Assembly (NCBI RefSeq): GCF_002723835.1
Contig: NZ_BEWG01000133.1
Span: 1-62,763, forward strand
Origin: Mycobacterium sp. shizuoka-1
GTDB lineage: Bacteria > Actinomycetota > Actinomycetes > Mycobacteriales > Mycobacteriaceae
Length of the DNA stretch: 62,763 bases
Reading direction: 5' to 3'
Shown here: piece after piece, positions 35,346 to 44,398 of the stretch
How positions within the stretch are numbered: position 1 is the stretch's first letter
How the letters are laid out: each line of letters begins with the position of its first letter
The notes under the pieces: generated by a model
Told to the model about the DNA's origin: nothing
Seen by the model: only the letters and a program-made list of their open reading frames with translations
Database searches by the model: none
Translations under genes and position numbers: made by a program

Positions 35346-36245
35346 CTACTGCGGGCGCACGGCAGCAGCCGCATCCAGCAGAGCGTCGGCCAGGCGGGCA
35401 GCCGCGGGAGTCAGCCGATCAACCGGAAGGGCGGCGAGGTAGACCTGCCAGAGCACCCGGTCGGCGAGTTCGATCGCGCGCAGGTCGCCCAATCGCCGAG
35501 CTTCCGACGCCGGCACGAAGGCGATTCCGAGTCCGTTGGCGACCAGTTCGGCGATGGCGGCGAACCCGGCGGGGACCTCGTATTGCGTACGTGCCTCAAC
35601 GCCGGCAGCGTGAAAGGCGTCGTCCATCAGCCGACGCAAGCCGAATCCCGGCGGGAATCCGACCAGGTCGTCGGCGGCGACGTCAGGCAGCCGTACCGGC
35701 CCACCGGTGGCCAGCGGGTGGTCCGGGCGGCAGACGAGCACCATCGGCTCCTCGAACAACAGGCGCATCTCCAACTGGGGCGGGAAACGTTCCGGCACCG
35801 AGACCAGCGCGACGTCGAGTGAGCCCTCCACGAGGGCAGACAGGTACGACGACGCCCCCGACTGACTCAGGCGCAACCGCAACTGGACGAATGGGTGTTC
35901 GCGATGAAATTTACCGAGCGCACTGGCGACATCCATTGGCCCGAATGAGATCAGTGATCCGAATTCGACTGTGCCCGAGAGTGTTCCACGGAATTCGCTG
36001 ATCGACTCGACAGCTGTCCGACTGGCCCGAAGCACCTCGTAGGCGTGAGTGCGGAAACGTTCGCCGGCCGCGGTGAGGCGGATCTGCTGGCGGGTCCGAT
36101 CGAAGAGTGCGATACCGAGTTCCCGTTCCAGCTTCGCGACTGATGTGGACAACGCCGACTGCACCACGTGCACCCGTCCGGCGGCTCGGGTGAAGCTCAG
36201 TTCGTCGGCCACGGCGACGAAGTGCTCGATCTGGCGGAGCTCCAC
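35346..36245 (-). CDS. LysR-family transcriptional regulator
   Basis: A 299-residue regulator. The HTH (about 1-60) begins MELRQIEHFVAVADELSF, and the recognition helix region is SALSTSVAKLERELG; the rest is the effector-binding domain. GTG start at 36245. It is divergent from the GMC oxidoreductase at 36329 and heads the lycopene cyclase-oxygenase-hydrolase run, so it is well placed to control both arms. The 83-base spacer contains TGTTCT-N17-AGAACA and an internal TAGA-N5-TCTA dyad. Confidence 0.87.
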   Translation of the reverse strand: MELRQIEHFVAVADELSFTRAAGRVHVVQSALSTSVAKLERELGIALFDRTRQQIRLTAAGERFRTHAYEVLRASRTAVESISEFRGTLSGTVEFGSLISFGPMDVASALGKFHREHPFVQLRLRLSQSGASSYLSALVEGSLDVALVSVPERFPPQLEMRLLFEEPMVLVCRPDHPLATGGPVRLPDVAADDLVGFPPGFGLRRLMDDAFHAAGVEARTQYEVPAGFAAIAELVANGLGIAFVPASEARRLGDLRAIELADRVLWQVYLAALPVDRLTPAAARLADALLDAAAAVRPQ

Positions 36246-36259
36246 ACCACGATCCTATC

Positions 36260-36288
36260 TGTTCTGTAGATGATCTCTATCTAGAACA
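36260..36288. promoter_or_regulatory. Probable LysR operator between divergent gene sets
   Basis: TGTTCT (36260-36265) and AGAACA (36283-36288) form an inverted repeat with a 17-base spacer. Inside it TAGA (36267-36270) and TCTA (36276-36279) form a second, shorter dyad. It lies in the 83-base spacer between the LysR start and the GMC gene, the usual place for LysR recognition and activation sites. Confidence 0.5.
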
Positions 36289-36328
36289 ATCGTTGGACTC
36301 GATAAGACGACTGGGCTGTCATGGAGGC

Positions 36329-37888
36329 ATGCCTTTCATCACCGCTGCACGCTCGACTTACGACGTCATCGTGTGCGGCGCAGGTTCCTCTGGATCGGTG
36401 GTCGCCCGCCGCCTCGCTGAGAATCCCGCCGTCTCGGTGCTGTTGGTCGAAGCCGGCGGCACCGATCAGGTGCCCAGCGTCACCGCGGCCGGCCAGTGGC
36501 CACGCAATCTCGGGAGCGAACGGGACTGGGGATTCACCGCGGCGCCGTCCGGTCATGTCAACGGGCGGTCGGTGCCGCTGTCCATGGGCCGAGTCCTCGG
36601 CGGTGGGTCGGGTATCAACCTCATGGTGTGGGCGCGCGGGCACAAATCCGACTGGGACTTCTTCGCCTTCGAGTCCGGCGACGCCGACTGGGGGTATGAA
36701 TCCGTCCTGGATATCTACCGGCGAATCGAGGATTTCCACGGTGATCCGGATCCGGACTACCGCGGTACCGGTGGACTGGTCTACGTCGAGCCCGCACCCA
36801 ATCCGAACCCGTTGGCTCCGGCCACGATCGCCGCCGCACGCGCGGCCGGAATTCCCACATTCGACAATCAGAACGGCCGGATGATGGAGCATACCGCCGG
36901 TGCCGCGATCACCGATATCCGCGTACGCGACGGTCGGCGCCAATCCGTCTTCGGCAGCTATGTGACACCGGTTCTGCAGCAGCCCAACCTCAGTGTCCTC
37001 ACCGGCGCTGTGGTGACCCGGGTCATCCTGGCCGGAGGACGGGCCACCGGCATCGAAGTGCTGTCCGGCGGCCGACTGGACCGCATCACCGCGACCACCG
37101 AGGTCGTGCTGTCGCTGGGCGCGATACACACGCCGAAAGTGTTGCTGCACTCGGGTGTCGGTGACGAGACCGAGCTGCGCCGAGTCGGCATCCCGGTTCG
37201 TGCGCACCTGCCCGGCGTGGGGCGCAACTATCAGGACCATCCCGGATTCGACTGTGTGTGGGAGTACCGCGAACCCGCCGCACCGCGCAACAATGCCTCC
37301 GAGGCAACGTACTTCGCGCCAAGCGCGCCCGGTATGGCTACGCCGGACCTGCAGACCTGCCAGGCCGAGGTGCCCAAGTCCAGTGCCGAGAACATTGCCC
37401 GCTTCGGCCTTCCTGAGCATGGCTGGACTCTGTTCGCCGGCGTCGTTCGCCCCAAGAGCCGCGGCCACCTGTCATTGCGGTCGGCCGACCCGCTCGACCC
37501 GATCGACATTCACGCCAACATGCTCTCTCACCCGGACGACGTCAAAGCTGCCGTCGCCGCCGTCGAGCTGTGCCGGGACATCGGGAACTCCGCTCCATTG
37601 CGGCCATTCACCAAGCGGGAGGTCATGCCGGGAAATCTCAAAGGTGCTGAGCTGGAACGGTTCGTCCGCGACGCCGCATCGAGTTACTGGCACCAAACCT
37701 GCACGGCCAAAATGGGTCGCGACGCCATGTCTGTCGTCGACGCCCGGCTGAAGGTCTACGGAGTCGACGGGCTGCGGGTCGCCGACGGCTCGATCATGCC
37801 ACGGGTCACGACGGGAAACACCATGGCTCCGTGCGTGGTCATCGGCGAACGCGCCGCAGACATCCTCGGCAAGGAGCACGGACTGTGA
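36329..37888 (+). CDS. GMC-family FAD oxidoreductase
   Basis: A 519-residue choline-dehydrogenase/alcohol-oxidase-like enzyme. The FAD motif is VCGAGSSGSVVARRL, the GMC signature is GRVLGGGSGINLMVW, and the second signature is LSLGAIHTPKVLLHSGVG. The active-site His lies in YWHQTCTAKMG and the partner Asn in TTGNTMAPCV. It oxidises an alcohol. The ATG at 36329 has GGAGG directly upstream with short spacing; an in-frame TTG at 36293 is possible but would run close to the operator. GTGA overlap with the next gene. First gene of a five-gene run. Confidence 0.88.
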   Translation: MPFITAARSTYDVIVCGAGSSGSVVARRLAENPAVSVLLVEAGGTDQVPSVTAAGQWPRNLGSERDWGFTAAPSGHVNGRSVPLSMGRVLGGGSGINLMVWARGHKSDWDFFAFESGDADWGYESVLDIYRRIEDFHGDPDPDYRGTGGLVYVEPAPNPNPLAPATIAAARAAGIPTFDNQNGRMMEHTAGAAITDIRVRDGRRQSVFGSYVTPVLQQPNLSVLTGAVVTRVILAGGRATGIEVLSGGRLDRITATTEVVLSLGAIHTPKVLLHSGVGDETELRRVGIPVRAHLPGVGRNYQDHPGFDCVWEYREPAAPRNNASEATYFAPSAPGMATPDLQTCQAEVPKSSAENIARFGLPEHGWTLFAGVVRPKSRGHLSLRSADPLDPIDIHANMLSHPDDVKAAVAAVELCRDIGNSAPLRPFTKREVMPGNLKGAELERFVRDAASSYWHQTCTAKMGRDAMSVVDARLKVYGVDGLRVADGSIMPRVTTGNTMAPCVVIGERAADILGKEHGL

Positions 37889-38883
37889 ACCGACGAAGCT
37901 TCGGATTGCTGGCTGCGGCGGCAGGCGCCCTCACGGTGGCGGGGTGTGCGTCGACACCGGCCCAGCCACCGGCCGCGCCGAAGCATTCGTTGGGGCCGGT
38001 CACCCAGATCGATGCCGGCGATCTCAACGTCGGCTACGTCGAGGCCGGGCCGCGCGACGGGCGTCCCGTCATCCTGCTGCACGGCTGGCCCTACGACATC
38101 CACAGCTACGCCGATGCCTCGGCGATCCTTGCCGCGCAGGGCTTTCGGGTGATCGTGCCGTACCTGCGCGGCTTCGGTACAACGCGGTTTCGGTCCGCCG
38201 ACACCCTGTGTAACGGTCAGCAAGCCGCCCTCGCACACGACACCGTCGCACTGATGGATGCGCTCGACATTCCCCGCGCGATCATCGGTGGATACGACTG
38301 GGGCGGCCGCACCGCCAACAACGTCGCAGCCCTGTGGCCGCATCGGGTTTCGGGCCTGGTAGCGGTCAGCGGCTACCTCACCGTCGATCTGGCCGCCAAC
38401 CTCACACCGCTGCCACCGCAGGCCGAGTACGGCTGGTGGTACCAGTACTACTTCGCCACACCGCGCGGGGAAGCCGGATACCGGCAGAACACAAGGGATT
38501 TCAACCGGCTCATCTGGACCAAGGCCTCGCCGCTGTGGCACTTCGACGACGCCACCTACGATCTGAGCGCGTCGGCCTTCGACAACCCCGGCCACGTCGA
38601 TGTCGTCATCCACAACTATCGCTGGCGCCTGAGCCTCGCTCCCGGCGAGGCCCGCTACGACGCCGACGAGAGGCTGCTGGCCGCCCGTCCCCCGATCACG
38701 GTGCCCACCATCACGATCGGCAGCGACTTCGATGGCGCAGCGAAGGACGGCGGCGCATACCGATCGCTCTACACCGGCCGCTACGAGCACCGCGTTCTCG
38801 ACGGTATCGGGCACAACGTGCCTCAAGAGGCACCCCAGCAGTTCGCGTCGGCAATCACCGACGTCGCCAAGTACTCCAACTGA
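37885..38883 (+). CDS. Tat-exported lipoprotein, epoxide-hydrolase-like alpha/beta hydrolase
   Basis: A 332-residue protein. MNRRSFGLLAAAAGAL followed by VAGC is a twin-arginine signal with a lipobox (Cys21), so it is probably folded in the cytoplasm and then exported and lipidated. The alpha/beta hydrolase part has HGWPYDIHSY (oxyanion), the nucleophile elbow GGYDWGGR with Asp as nucleophile, and GIGHNVPQEAP (His), the pattern of epoxide hydrolases and dehalogenases rather than esterases. The GTG start overlaps the GMC stop (GTGA). It is unusual to find an exported enzyme in an otherwise cytoplasmic catabolic operon. Confidence 0.85.
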   Translation: MNRRSFGLLAAAAGALTVAGCASTPAQPPAAPKHSLGPVTQIDAGDLNVGYVEAGPRDGRPVILLHGWPYDIHSYADASAILAAQGFRVIVPYLRGFGTTRFRSADTLCNGQQAALAHDTVALMDALDIPRAIIGGYDWGGRTANNVAALWPHRVSGLVAVSGYLTVDLAANLTPLPPQAEYGWWYQYYFATPRGEAGYRQNTRDFNRLIWTKASPLWHFDDATYDLSASAFDNPGHVDVVIHNYRWRLSLAPGEARYDADERLLAARPPITVPTITIGSDFDGAAKDGGAYRSLYTGRYEHRVLDGIGHNVPQEAPQQFASAITDVAKYSN

Positions 38884-38900
38884 GAGAATGGATCACACCG

Positions 38901-39659
38901 ATGAACTCATCACCCCTGGCCGGGCGCAGCGCCCTGGTCACCGGCTCCACGTCCGGTCTCGGTGCCGGCATCGCCGTTGCGCTCGCCGAGGCCGGCGCAC
39001 TGGTCGTGGTCACCGGACGCACTCGGTCACGCGGCGAGCAGGTCGTCGCCCGGATCGAATCCGACGGTGGGCGAGCGGTTTTCGTCCCGGTGGACTTTTC
39101 AGACGGCCCCGAAGCCGTTCGCGAGCTGGCGGCGACGGCAACCGACGCCGCGGGCGGTCGACTGGACATCCTGGTGAACAACGTCGCCACCATCACTGCA
39201 CCGGCCCCGACCGCGGATGTCACCGCCGAGGAGATCACCGCCGCGTTCGGCGTCGGCGTCCTCACGCCGTTTCTGCTGACCGGGCTGATCGCCCCGGTGA
39301 TGGCGCTCCGCGGCGAGGGCGCGATCATCAACATCGGCTCCATCGCCGGCATCAACGGCGCCGCGGGGTCGGCGCTCTACGGTGCCACCAAGGCCAGCGT
39401 GCACATGCTGACCAAATCGTGGGCCGCCGAGTACGGGCCGTCAGGGGTGCGCGTCAACGCCGTCGCGCCGGGCCCGATCGCGACCGAACGCAGCGAGGAG
39501 TTCGCCCACGGGATCGCCCCGATCCTGGCTCGGATTCCCTCGGGCCGGATGAGCACGGTCGACGAGGTCGCCAGTGCTGTGGTGTTTCTCGCCGGGCCGA
39601 CCGCCGGCAACGTGCACGGCGCCATCTGGTCTGTCGACGGCGGAACGATCGCGGTCTGA
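38901..39659 (+). CDS. Short-chain dehydrogenase/reductase
   Basis: A 252-residue SDR. TGSTSGLGAG (cofactor), NNVA in place of NNAG, IGSIAG (Ser) and YGATK (Tyr and Lys) are all visible, with the PGPIATE loop after strand six. It would oxidise or reduce a ring or chain hydroxyl/ketone. It follows the exported hydrolase by 17 bases and precedes the HSL esterase by 24, in the middle of the GMC-P450 run. A much longer open frame upstream is a shadow of the hydrolase gene. Confidence 0.88.
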   Translation: MNSSPLAGRSALVTGSTSGLGAGIAVALAEAGALVVVTGRTRSRGEQVVARIESDGGRAVFVPVDFSDGPEAVRELAATATDAAGGRLDILVNNVATITAPAPTADVTAEEITAAFGVGVLTPFLLTGLIAPVMALRGEGAIINIGSIAGINGAAGSALYGATKASVHMLTKSWAAEYGPSGVRVNAVAPGPIATERSEEFAHGIAPILARIPSGRMSTVDEVASAVVFLAGPTAGNVHGAIWSVDGGTIAV

Positions 39660-39683
39660 CGCCGCACCCTCGAGGAGCCCTCC

Positions 39684-40628
39684 ATGCCCACGAAATTCCT
39701 GCGGACCAGATCGCTGCTGTCCCAACCCGTCGTCGCCGACATGCTGTCCCGTCTGTTCGCCGCGGCGGTCAACCCGGCGCCGAAGCCCGCGGTGCGGTTC
39801 AGCGAGATTCCCGGCCGGACTTCGGCGGTGTCCATTCCGACGCGGTACGGCGGCGTCGCCGCAACGATCTACCACCCGCCGCACGGCCGGCAGCGACCGC
39901 CGGTGTACGTCAACATTCACGGCGGCGGATTCGTCGTCGGTCACCCCGAGCAGGACGATCCGTGGTGTCGATACCTCGCCGCCCATGCCGGCGTCGCAGT
40001 CGTCAACCCCGACTATGTGTTGGCACCCGACCACCGATTTCCCGCTGCGCCACAGCAGATCTACGACATCGTCTGTTGGGCGGCCGAAGCCGACCGGCAG
40101 TGGGACGGCACGAAGCTGTGCGTCGGTGGGCAGAGCGCGGGCGGCAACCTCGCCGCCGCGGCGGCCCGTCAGGCGCTGGAGCGCGGTGGCCCCGACGTCG
40201 CACTGCAGGTGTTGTTCTACGCACCGTTGGATCTGGTCACACCCGCCCGAGACAAGCCCTCGACGCTCGGCGCACGGGCGGTGCTGAAGCCGTGGATGGG
40301 GACCGTATTCGACACCGCCTACATCCCCGATATCGCTCGCCGCCACGATCGGCTGGCCTCGCCGGCGCGGGACGACGCGGGGAACCTTGCCGGGATTGCA
40401 CCGGCGCTGGTGATCACCGCCGAACAGGACAGGTTGCGCGACGAGGCCCGGCTCTACGCCGAAAAGCTCCACACCGCCGGCTCGTTGGCTGAGTACTATG
40501 AGGCGCCCGGCGTCGACCATGGCTACAACATCATGAGCTCGGCTACCGAGATCACCCGCGCGACCTACGAGAAGATCTCATCCCACGTCGTTCGGGCCAC
40601 CACGAACGGCGAAGCAGGCTCGAGGTGA
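39684..40628 (+). CDS. HSL-family alpha/beta hydrolase (esterase)
   Basis: A 314-residue esterase of the hormone-sensitive lipase family. NIHGGGFVVG (HGGG oxyanion), GGQSAGGNLA (nucleophile Ser), ITAEQDRLRDE (acid Asp) and GVDHGYN (His) are the family motifs. RBS GAGGAG lies upstream of the ATG. Fourth gene of the GMC-hydrolase-SDR-esterase-P450 run, consistent with cleavage of an ester produced or imported in the pathway. Confidence 0.88.
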   Translation: MPTKFLRTRSLLSQPVVADMLSRLFAAAVNPAPKPAVRFSEIPGRTSAVSIPTRYGGVAATIYHPPHGRQRPPVYVNIHGGGFVVGHPEQDDPWCRYLAAHAGVAVVNPDYVLAPDHRFPAAPQQIYDIVCWAAEADRQWDGTKLCVGGQSAGGNLAAAAARQALERGGPDVALQVLFYAPLDLVTPARDKPSTLGARAVLKPWMGTVFDTAYIPDIARRHDRLASPARDDAGNLAGIAPALVITAEQDRLRDEARLYAEKLHTAGSLAEYYEAPGVDHGYNIMSSATEITRATYEKISSHVVRATTNGEAGSR

Positions 40629-40690
40629 CGCCGCGCTCGGATTCACTCTTTGCGGTCCACGGTCAGCTATCGCGTGCCTAAACTCCGCAG

Positions 40691-42016
40691 GTGCCGATTC
40701 GATCGAAGCTGAACTTCATCAGGACATTCGCTCCCACGATGGTGGCCGGAATCTCCGCTGATGCCGCGCACATAATCACCCGCCGGGTTCACCGTCGGCA
40801 GATTCCCGCCGGTGTGGCGATCACCGAGTTCGATCCGCTCGATCCGGAGATGGCTGCGGACCCCTACCGCCATTACCCGGAACTGTTGGCCGGACCGCCG
40901 GTTCACTTCAACCGCAGTCGCGACATCTTCATCCTCAGCCACTACGAGGACGTGCGGGCCGGCGCCCGGGCTTGCGACATCTTGTCCAGCGCTGACGGTA
41001 TCGCCTACAGCCGATTGCGCGCGGATTCGCTGTTGACGGTGGACCCGCCCCGGCATACCGAGATGCGCAAGCAGGCCCAGCCCGCGTTCACCCGCGGAGC
41101 GCTGCAGTCCTGGCAGGCGGTGATCGAGAACCTCTGCATCGAACACACCGCCGCTCTTTTCGCCGATCACTCGGTAGACGTCGTCACGACCCTCGCCGAG
41201 CCGTTGCCCACGGCGATCATCGCCCACATCCTGGGTATCGCCGGAGACGACCTGGCCGCGTTCAAAGAATGGTCCAACGAGACGGTGCGACTGGCGTCGA
41301 TGAATGTGTCGCTGTCCGGGCTGAAGCAGGCGGCCGCCGGCATGCGGGCCGTCGGCCAATTTCACAACTATTTCACCGGAAAGCTCGAGCGAGGTGAATT
41401 GCTCAACGGGGACACCGTTTTGGGCAGACTCGTGGCCAATGCCCACGACGGGCGACTCAGCAACGACGAGCTGTTCTTCTTCGCCATGCTGTTATTGCTT
41501 GCCGGCAACGAGACGACCACCAACATGTTGGGCACGCTGTTTCTCACGCTGTCGGCCAACCCCGACCAGCTGCGCCTGCTTCAGGCTCGCCCCGAACTCG
41601 TTCCCAGCGCCATCGAAGAGCAGCTGCGTTACTACTCCCCGATCCAGGGTCTCTACCGCACGGCGCGTTCTGACTACGTCGTGGGCAATGCCACAATCCC
41701 CGCCGGGTCGCGGGTCTTGCTGCTGTGGGGGGCGGCCAATCGTGACCCGCGCCAGTTCGACGATCCCGACGAGTTCCGCGTCGACCGAAACCCGACCGGG
41801 CACCTCGCGTTCGGGTCTGGAGTTCACCTGTGCCTCGGCGCACACCTGGCCCGGCTGGAGGGCCACACCGTGCTCCGGGAAGTCGTCGACCATGTCGATG
41901 CGATCGAGATTCTCGGCCAGCCGCAGTGGCGCACAAACCCCACCCTGCGGGGACTGGAAAGACTGGACGTCCGATTGACCCGCCGCACAACCTCTTTGGT
42001 CGACGCTCCGGTGTGA
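40691..42016 (+). CDS. Cytochrome P450
   Basis: A 441-residue P450. The I-helix oxygen-binding motif is LLLAGNETTTNM, the K-helix ExxR is EEQLRYYSP, and the heme loop is FGSGVHLCLGAHLARLE with the cysteine ligand. It has an N-terminal extension of about 45 residues before the first conserved region (FDPLDPEMAADPYRHY), longer than usual for soluble mycobacterial P450s. GTG start at 40691 with no strong ribosome site, so the true start could be downstream. Last gene of the run; 62 bases follow the esterase stop. Redox partners are not encoded nearby. Confidence 0.9.
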   Translation: MPIRSKLNFIRTFAPTMVAGISADAAHIITRRVHRRQIPAGVAITEFDPLDPEMAADPYRHYPELLAGPPVHFNRSRDIFILSHYEDVRAGARACDILSSADGIAYSRLRADSLLTVDPPRHTEMRKQAQPAFTRGALQSWQAVIENLCIEHTAALFADHSVDVVTTLAEPLPTAIIAHILGIAGDDLAAFKEWSNETVRLASMNVSLSGLKQAAAGMRAVGQFHNYFTGKLERGELLNGDTVLGRLVANAHDGRLSNDELFFFAMLLLLAGNETTTNMLGTLFLTLSANPDQLRLLQARPELVPSAIEEQLRYYSPIQGLYRTARSDYVVGNATIPAGSRVLLLWGAANRDPRQFDDPDEFRVDRNPTGHLAFGSGVHLCLGAHLARLEGHTVLREVVDHVDAIEILGQPQWRTNPTLRGLERLDVRLTRRTTSLVDAPV

Positions 42017-42036
42017 GCCGGGGTAGCCGCGCATCG

Positions 42037-42050
42037 GCGTCGGCGGACGC
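42037..42050. terminator. Hairpin between convergent P450 and CIA30 genes
   Basis: GCGTC-GGCG-GACGC forms a perfect 5-base stem in the 40-base gap between the two converging stop codons. It may act in both directions, though the stem is short. Confidence 0.35.
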
Positions 42051-42056
42051 GCACCC

Positions 42057-42662
42057 TCAGCTTGATGTGTCGATGGCACGGACACCGAGTCGGAACGGGC
42101 CTGCTTGTTTGTCGAGGATGAAGATCGAGACCCGGTTGATGGCCGAGGGGTCCAGCGGCGGCGCGCCGGGTACCGGGTCGAGGAACCTGCCCACCGACTC
42201 GAAGCCGCCGACAGGCAGGGTGTAGGTCCGTAGGACACCGGCTTCGGTGGGGAAGCGCTGGATGTAGGACCAGGGCTGCCCCGTGTCCACCTTCAACACG
42301 TAGGTCTTGCCGTCTCCCAGCGCTCTGATTCCCAGCGCTGTCGCGCCCGCTGCCAGGCGCCCGATCGCGGGATCGACCGGACCGCGGGCCGAGGCGAATC
42401 CGCCGTTGTTGTCCAGCGAGATGGTGCCCGAGAAGACCAGGCCACCGTCACCGAAGGTGACCGCCGAGGTCGAGCGGCCGCCCATGACGGGATCGTTGAC
42501 CGTTGTCCAGGTGGCTACCGCGGCGGGATCACCGAGGTTGACGAGGACTGCTTCGTCGGCTCGAGCGATCCACCCGGAGCTCATGCCCGTGAGGATCAGG
42601 GCCGCCACGCACGTGGTCGCCAGAGTTGTCCGCGCCCGCCACCGACGTTGGATAGTCCGCAT
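42057..42662 (-). CDS. Secreted CIA30-domain protein
   Basis: A 201-residue exported protein. A signal peptide with a basic start (MRTIQRRWRARTTLATTCVAA) is probably cleaved after ARA near residue 35. The mature part has VNDPVMGGRSTS and the NNGGFASARG element, the signature of the CIA30 family (complex I intermediate-associated protein 30, also in bacterial proteins of unknown role). The fold is a galactose-binding-like beta sandwich. Extracellular binding is more likely than complex I assembly here. No obvious partner adjoins. Confidence 0.75.
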   Translation of the reverse strand: MRTIQRRWRARTTLATTCVAALILTGMSSGWIARADEAVLVNLGDPAAVATWTTVNDPVMGGRSTSAVTFGDGGLVFSGTISLDNNGGFASARGPVDPAIGRLAAGATALGIRALGDGKTYVLKVDTGQPWSYIQRFPTEAGVLRTYTLPVGGFESVGRFLDPVPGAPPLDPSAINRVSIFILDKQAGPFRLGVRAIDTSS

Positions 42663-42705
42663 TCCTCCACTGTAGGTTCGGGCTGGAGCGCACCACGGGG
42701 CTCGG

Positions 42706-44319
42706 TCAGTGCGTCTCGAAGTCGACGTCGAAGAGCGACACGGGCCCGAGGATCACGCCATTCTCCTCGACGTAGCGGTCCCACAGCTCGAGCAAGTCGG
42801 CCAGCTTGTCGGGACGGGCGGCGGCCAGGTCGTGAACCTCGCCGGGATCGCGGGAGAGGTCATAGAGCTGCCAGCTGCCCGGGCCGTAGGGCTCGGGCAG
42901 GTGCAGCGCCTTCCACTCACCCTGGCGAATAGCCCTGCGACCGAACAACTCCCAACCGGTGCCGGTGTCGGCATCGTGCACCGCGTCGGCCTGTCCGGAC
43001 AGGTAGGGCACCATCGATCGGCCGCGCATCGGCTCGATTTCCCTACCCCGGTACTCGGTGCCGGGATGCGTGGCGCCGGCCAGCTCCAGCACGGTCGGGG
43101 CGATGTCCATGACAGTGGTCAACGCCGTGCCGATCTCCCCCTGCCGGTCAAAGCCCGGCCAGGTGACGAAGCCGACCACCCGGATCCCGCCCTCGGTCGT
43201 GAAGGCTTTGTGCAGCCGCGACGGCGCGGTGGCGGCCTGCGCCCAGCGCGGGCCGTACCAGGCCCAGGAGGTGGGGGCACCGAGGTTGTCCACGCTGTTG
43301 TCGCAGTGTTTGGCGACGAATGCTTCGATTTCGGGGCCGCGCAGGGGCATGGCCTCGACGATCGTCCCCTCGGCGCCGTTGTCCGACAGAAAGATCACGA
43401 CGGTGTTGTCGAGCTCGCCGGTGCTCTCGAGGTAGTCGATCACCCGGCCGATGTTCGCGTCCATATTGTCGACCATGGCGGCGTAGACCTCCATTTTGCG
43501 GGCGGAGACGGCGCGCTGCTCGTCGGTCATGTCCGCCCATTCGGGGGCACCGTCGGCGACCACCGGGTGCGGCTCGACGTCGGGTGGGCACAGGCCGAGT
43601 CGGATGAGTGCCGCCAGCCGTTGCTCGCGCAGTGCGTCGGGTCCGTCGTCGTAGCGGCCGTGGTAGGTGGCGATGGTGTCCTGCGGCGCGTGCAGCGGCC
43701 AGTGCGGCGCCTGGAAGGGCAGGTAGGCGAAGAAGGGCTGGTCCTCGGCGCCCTGGGGACGTTCGCGCAGATACCGCAGCAGCGTGTCGGTGTAGGTGTC
43801 CGAGGAGTAGAAATCCTCCCCTACCGTGACGAACTGATCGTCTTCGGTGAACATCGTCGGCACGGGAGAGAGCCCGCCGCCCCCGCGGGTGCCGTAGTGG
43901 CTGGCGCCGGCCGGCAGCAGGGCAAAGGAGCGGTCGAATCCCCGTGCCCACGGGGACCTCTCGATCGTGTTGCCCAGATGCCACTTGCCCGCCATGAGCG
44001 TCTGGTAGCCGGCGTCGCGCAGCAGTTCCGGCAGCGCCACGACTCGGTCGTTCAGATATCCCTCGTAGCCGGGTGCGCCGTGGAATTCCGGGGCGGCCAT
44101 CTCGAGCATGGTGCCGATCCCGGCGACGTGGTGATCGGTTCCGGTCAGCAGCATCGCCCGCGTCGGCGAGCAGGCCGGGGCGGAATGGAAATCGGTCAGC
44201 CTGATGCCCGCGTGGGCCAGGCGATCCAGGTTGGGGGTGTTGATTTCGCCGCCGAAGGCGCCGATGTCGGAGAACCCGAGGTCGTCGGCCACGATGACCA
44301 GGAAGTTGGGACGTGTCAC
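42706..44319 (-). CDS. Arylsulfatase-type sulfatase
   Basis: A 537-residue hydrolase. Asp12 and Asp13 (VIVADDLGFSDIG) bind calcium and the CSPTR motif places the formylglycine-precursor cysteine at residue 50. KWHLGN, SDNGAEGTI and TTEGGIRVV are further family motifs. It would cleave sulfate esters. The active-site cysteine needs a formylglycine-generating enzyme, which is not in the window. GTG start at 44319 with AGGATG upstream; no signal peptide is visible, so it may be cytoplasmic. A longer open frame upstream is not used. Confidence 0.9.
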   Translation of the reverse strand: MTRPNFLVIVADDLGFSDIGAFGGEINTPNLDRLAHAGIRLTDFHSAPACSPTRAMLLTGTDHHVAGIGTMLEMAAPEFHGAPGYEGYLNDRVVALPELLRDAGYQTLMAGKWHLGNTIERSPWARGFDRSFALLPAGASHYGTRGGGGLSPVPTMFTEDDQFVTVGEDFYSSDTYTDTLLRYLRERPQGAEDQPFFAYLPFQAPHWPLHAPQDTIATYHGRYDDGPDALREQRLAALIRLGLCPPDVEPHPVVADGAPEWADMTDEQRAVSARKMEVYAAMVDNMDANIGRVIDYLESTGELDNTVVIFLSDNGAEGTIVEAMPLRGPEIEAFVAKHCDNSVDNLGAPTSWAWYGPRWAQAATAPSRLHKAFTTEGGIRVVGFVTWPGFDRQGEIGTALTTVMDIAPTVLELAGATHPGTEYRGREIEPMRGRSMVPYLSGQADAVHDADTGTGWELFGRRAIRQGEWKALHLPEPYGPGSWQLYDLSRDPGEVHDLAAARPDKLADLLELWDRYVEENGVILGPVSLFDVDFETH

Positions 44320-44398
44320 GCTGAAGCATCCTGTCACGGCCGGCCAAAGCCCGACCCTCTTCAGTCCCGGTCCGCATTCGTGGTTGTGAGCCAGTGGT

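Noticed and set aside
42706..44319. Sulfatase as an exported enzyme
   Set aside because: The chosen start puts the catalytic aspartates at residues 12-13, leaving no room for a signal peptide.
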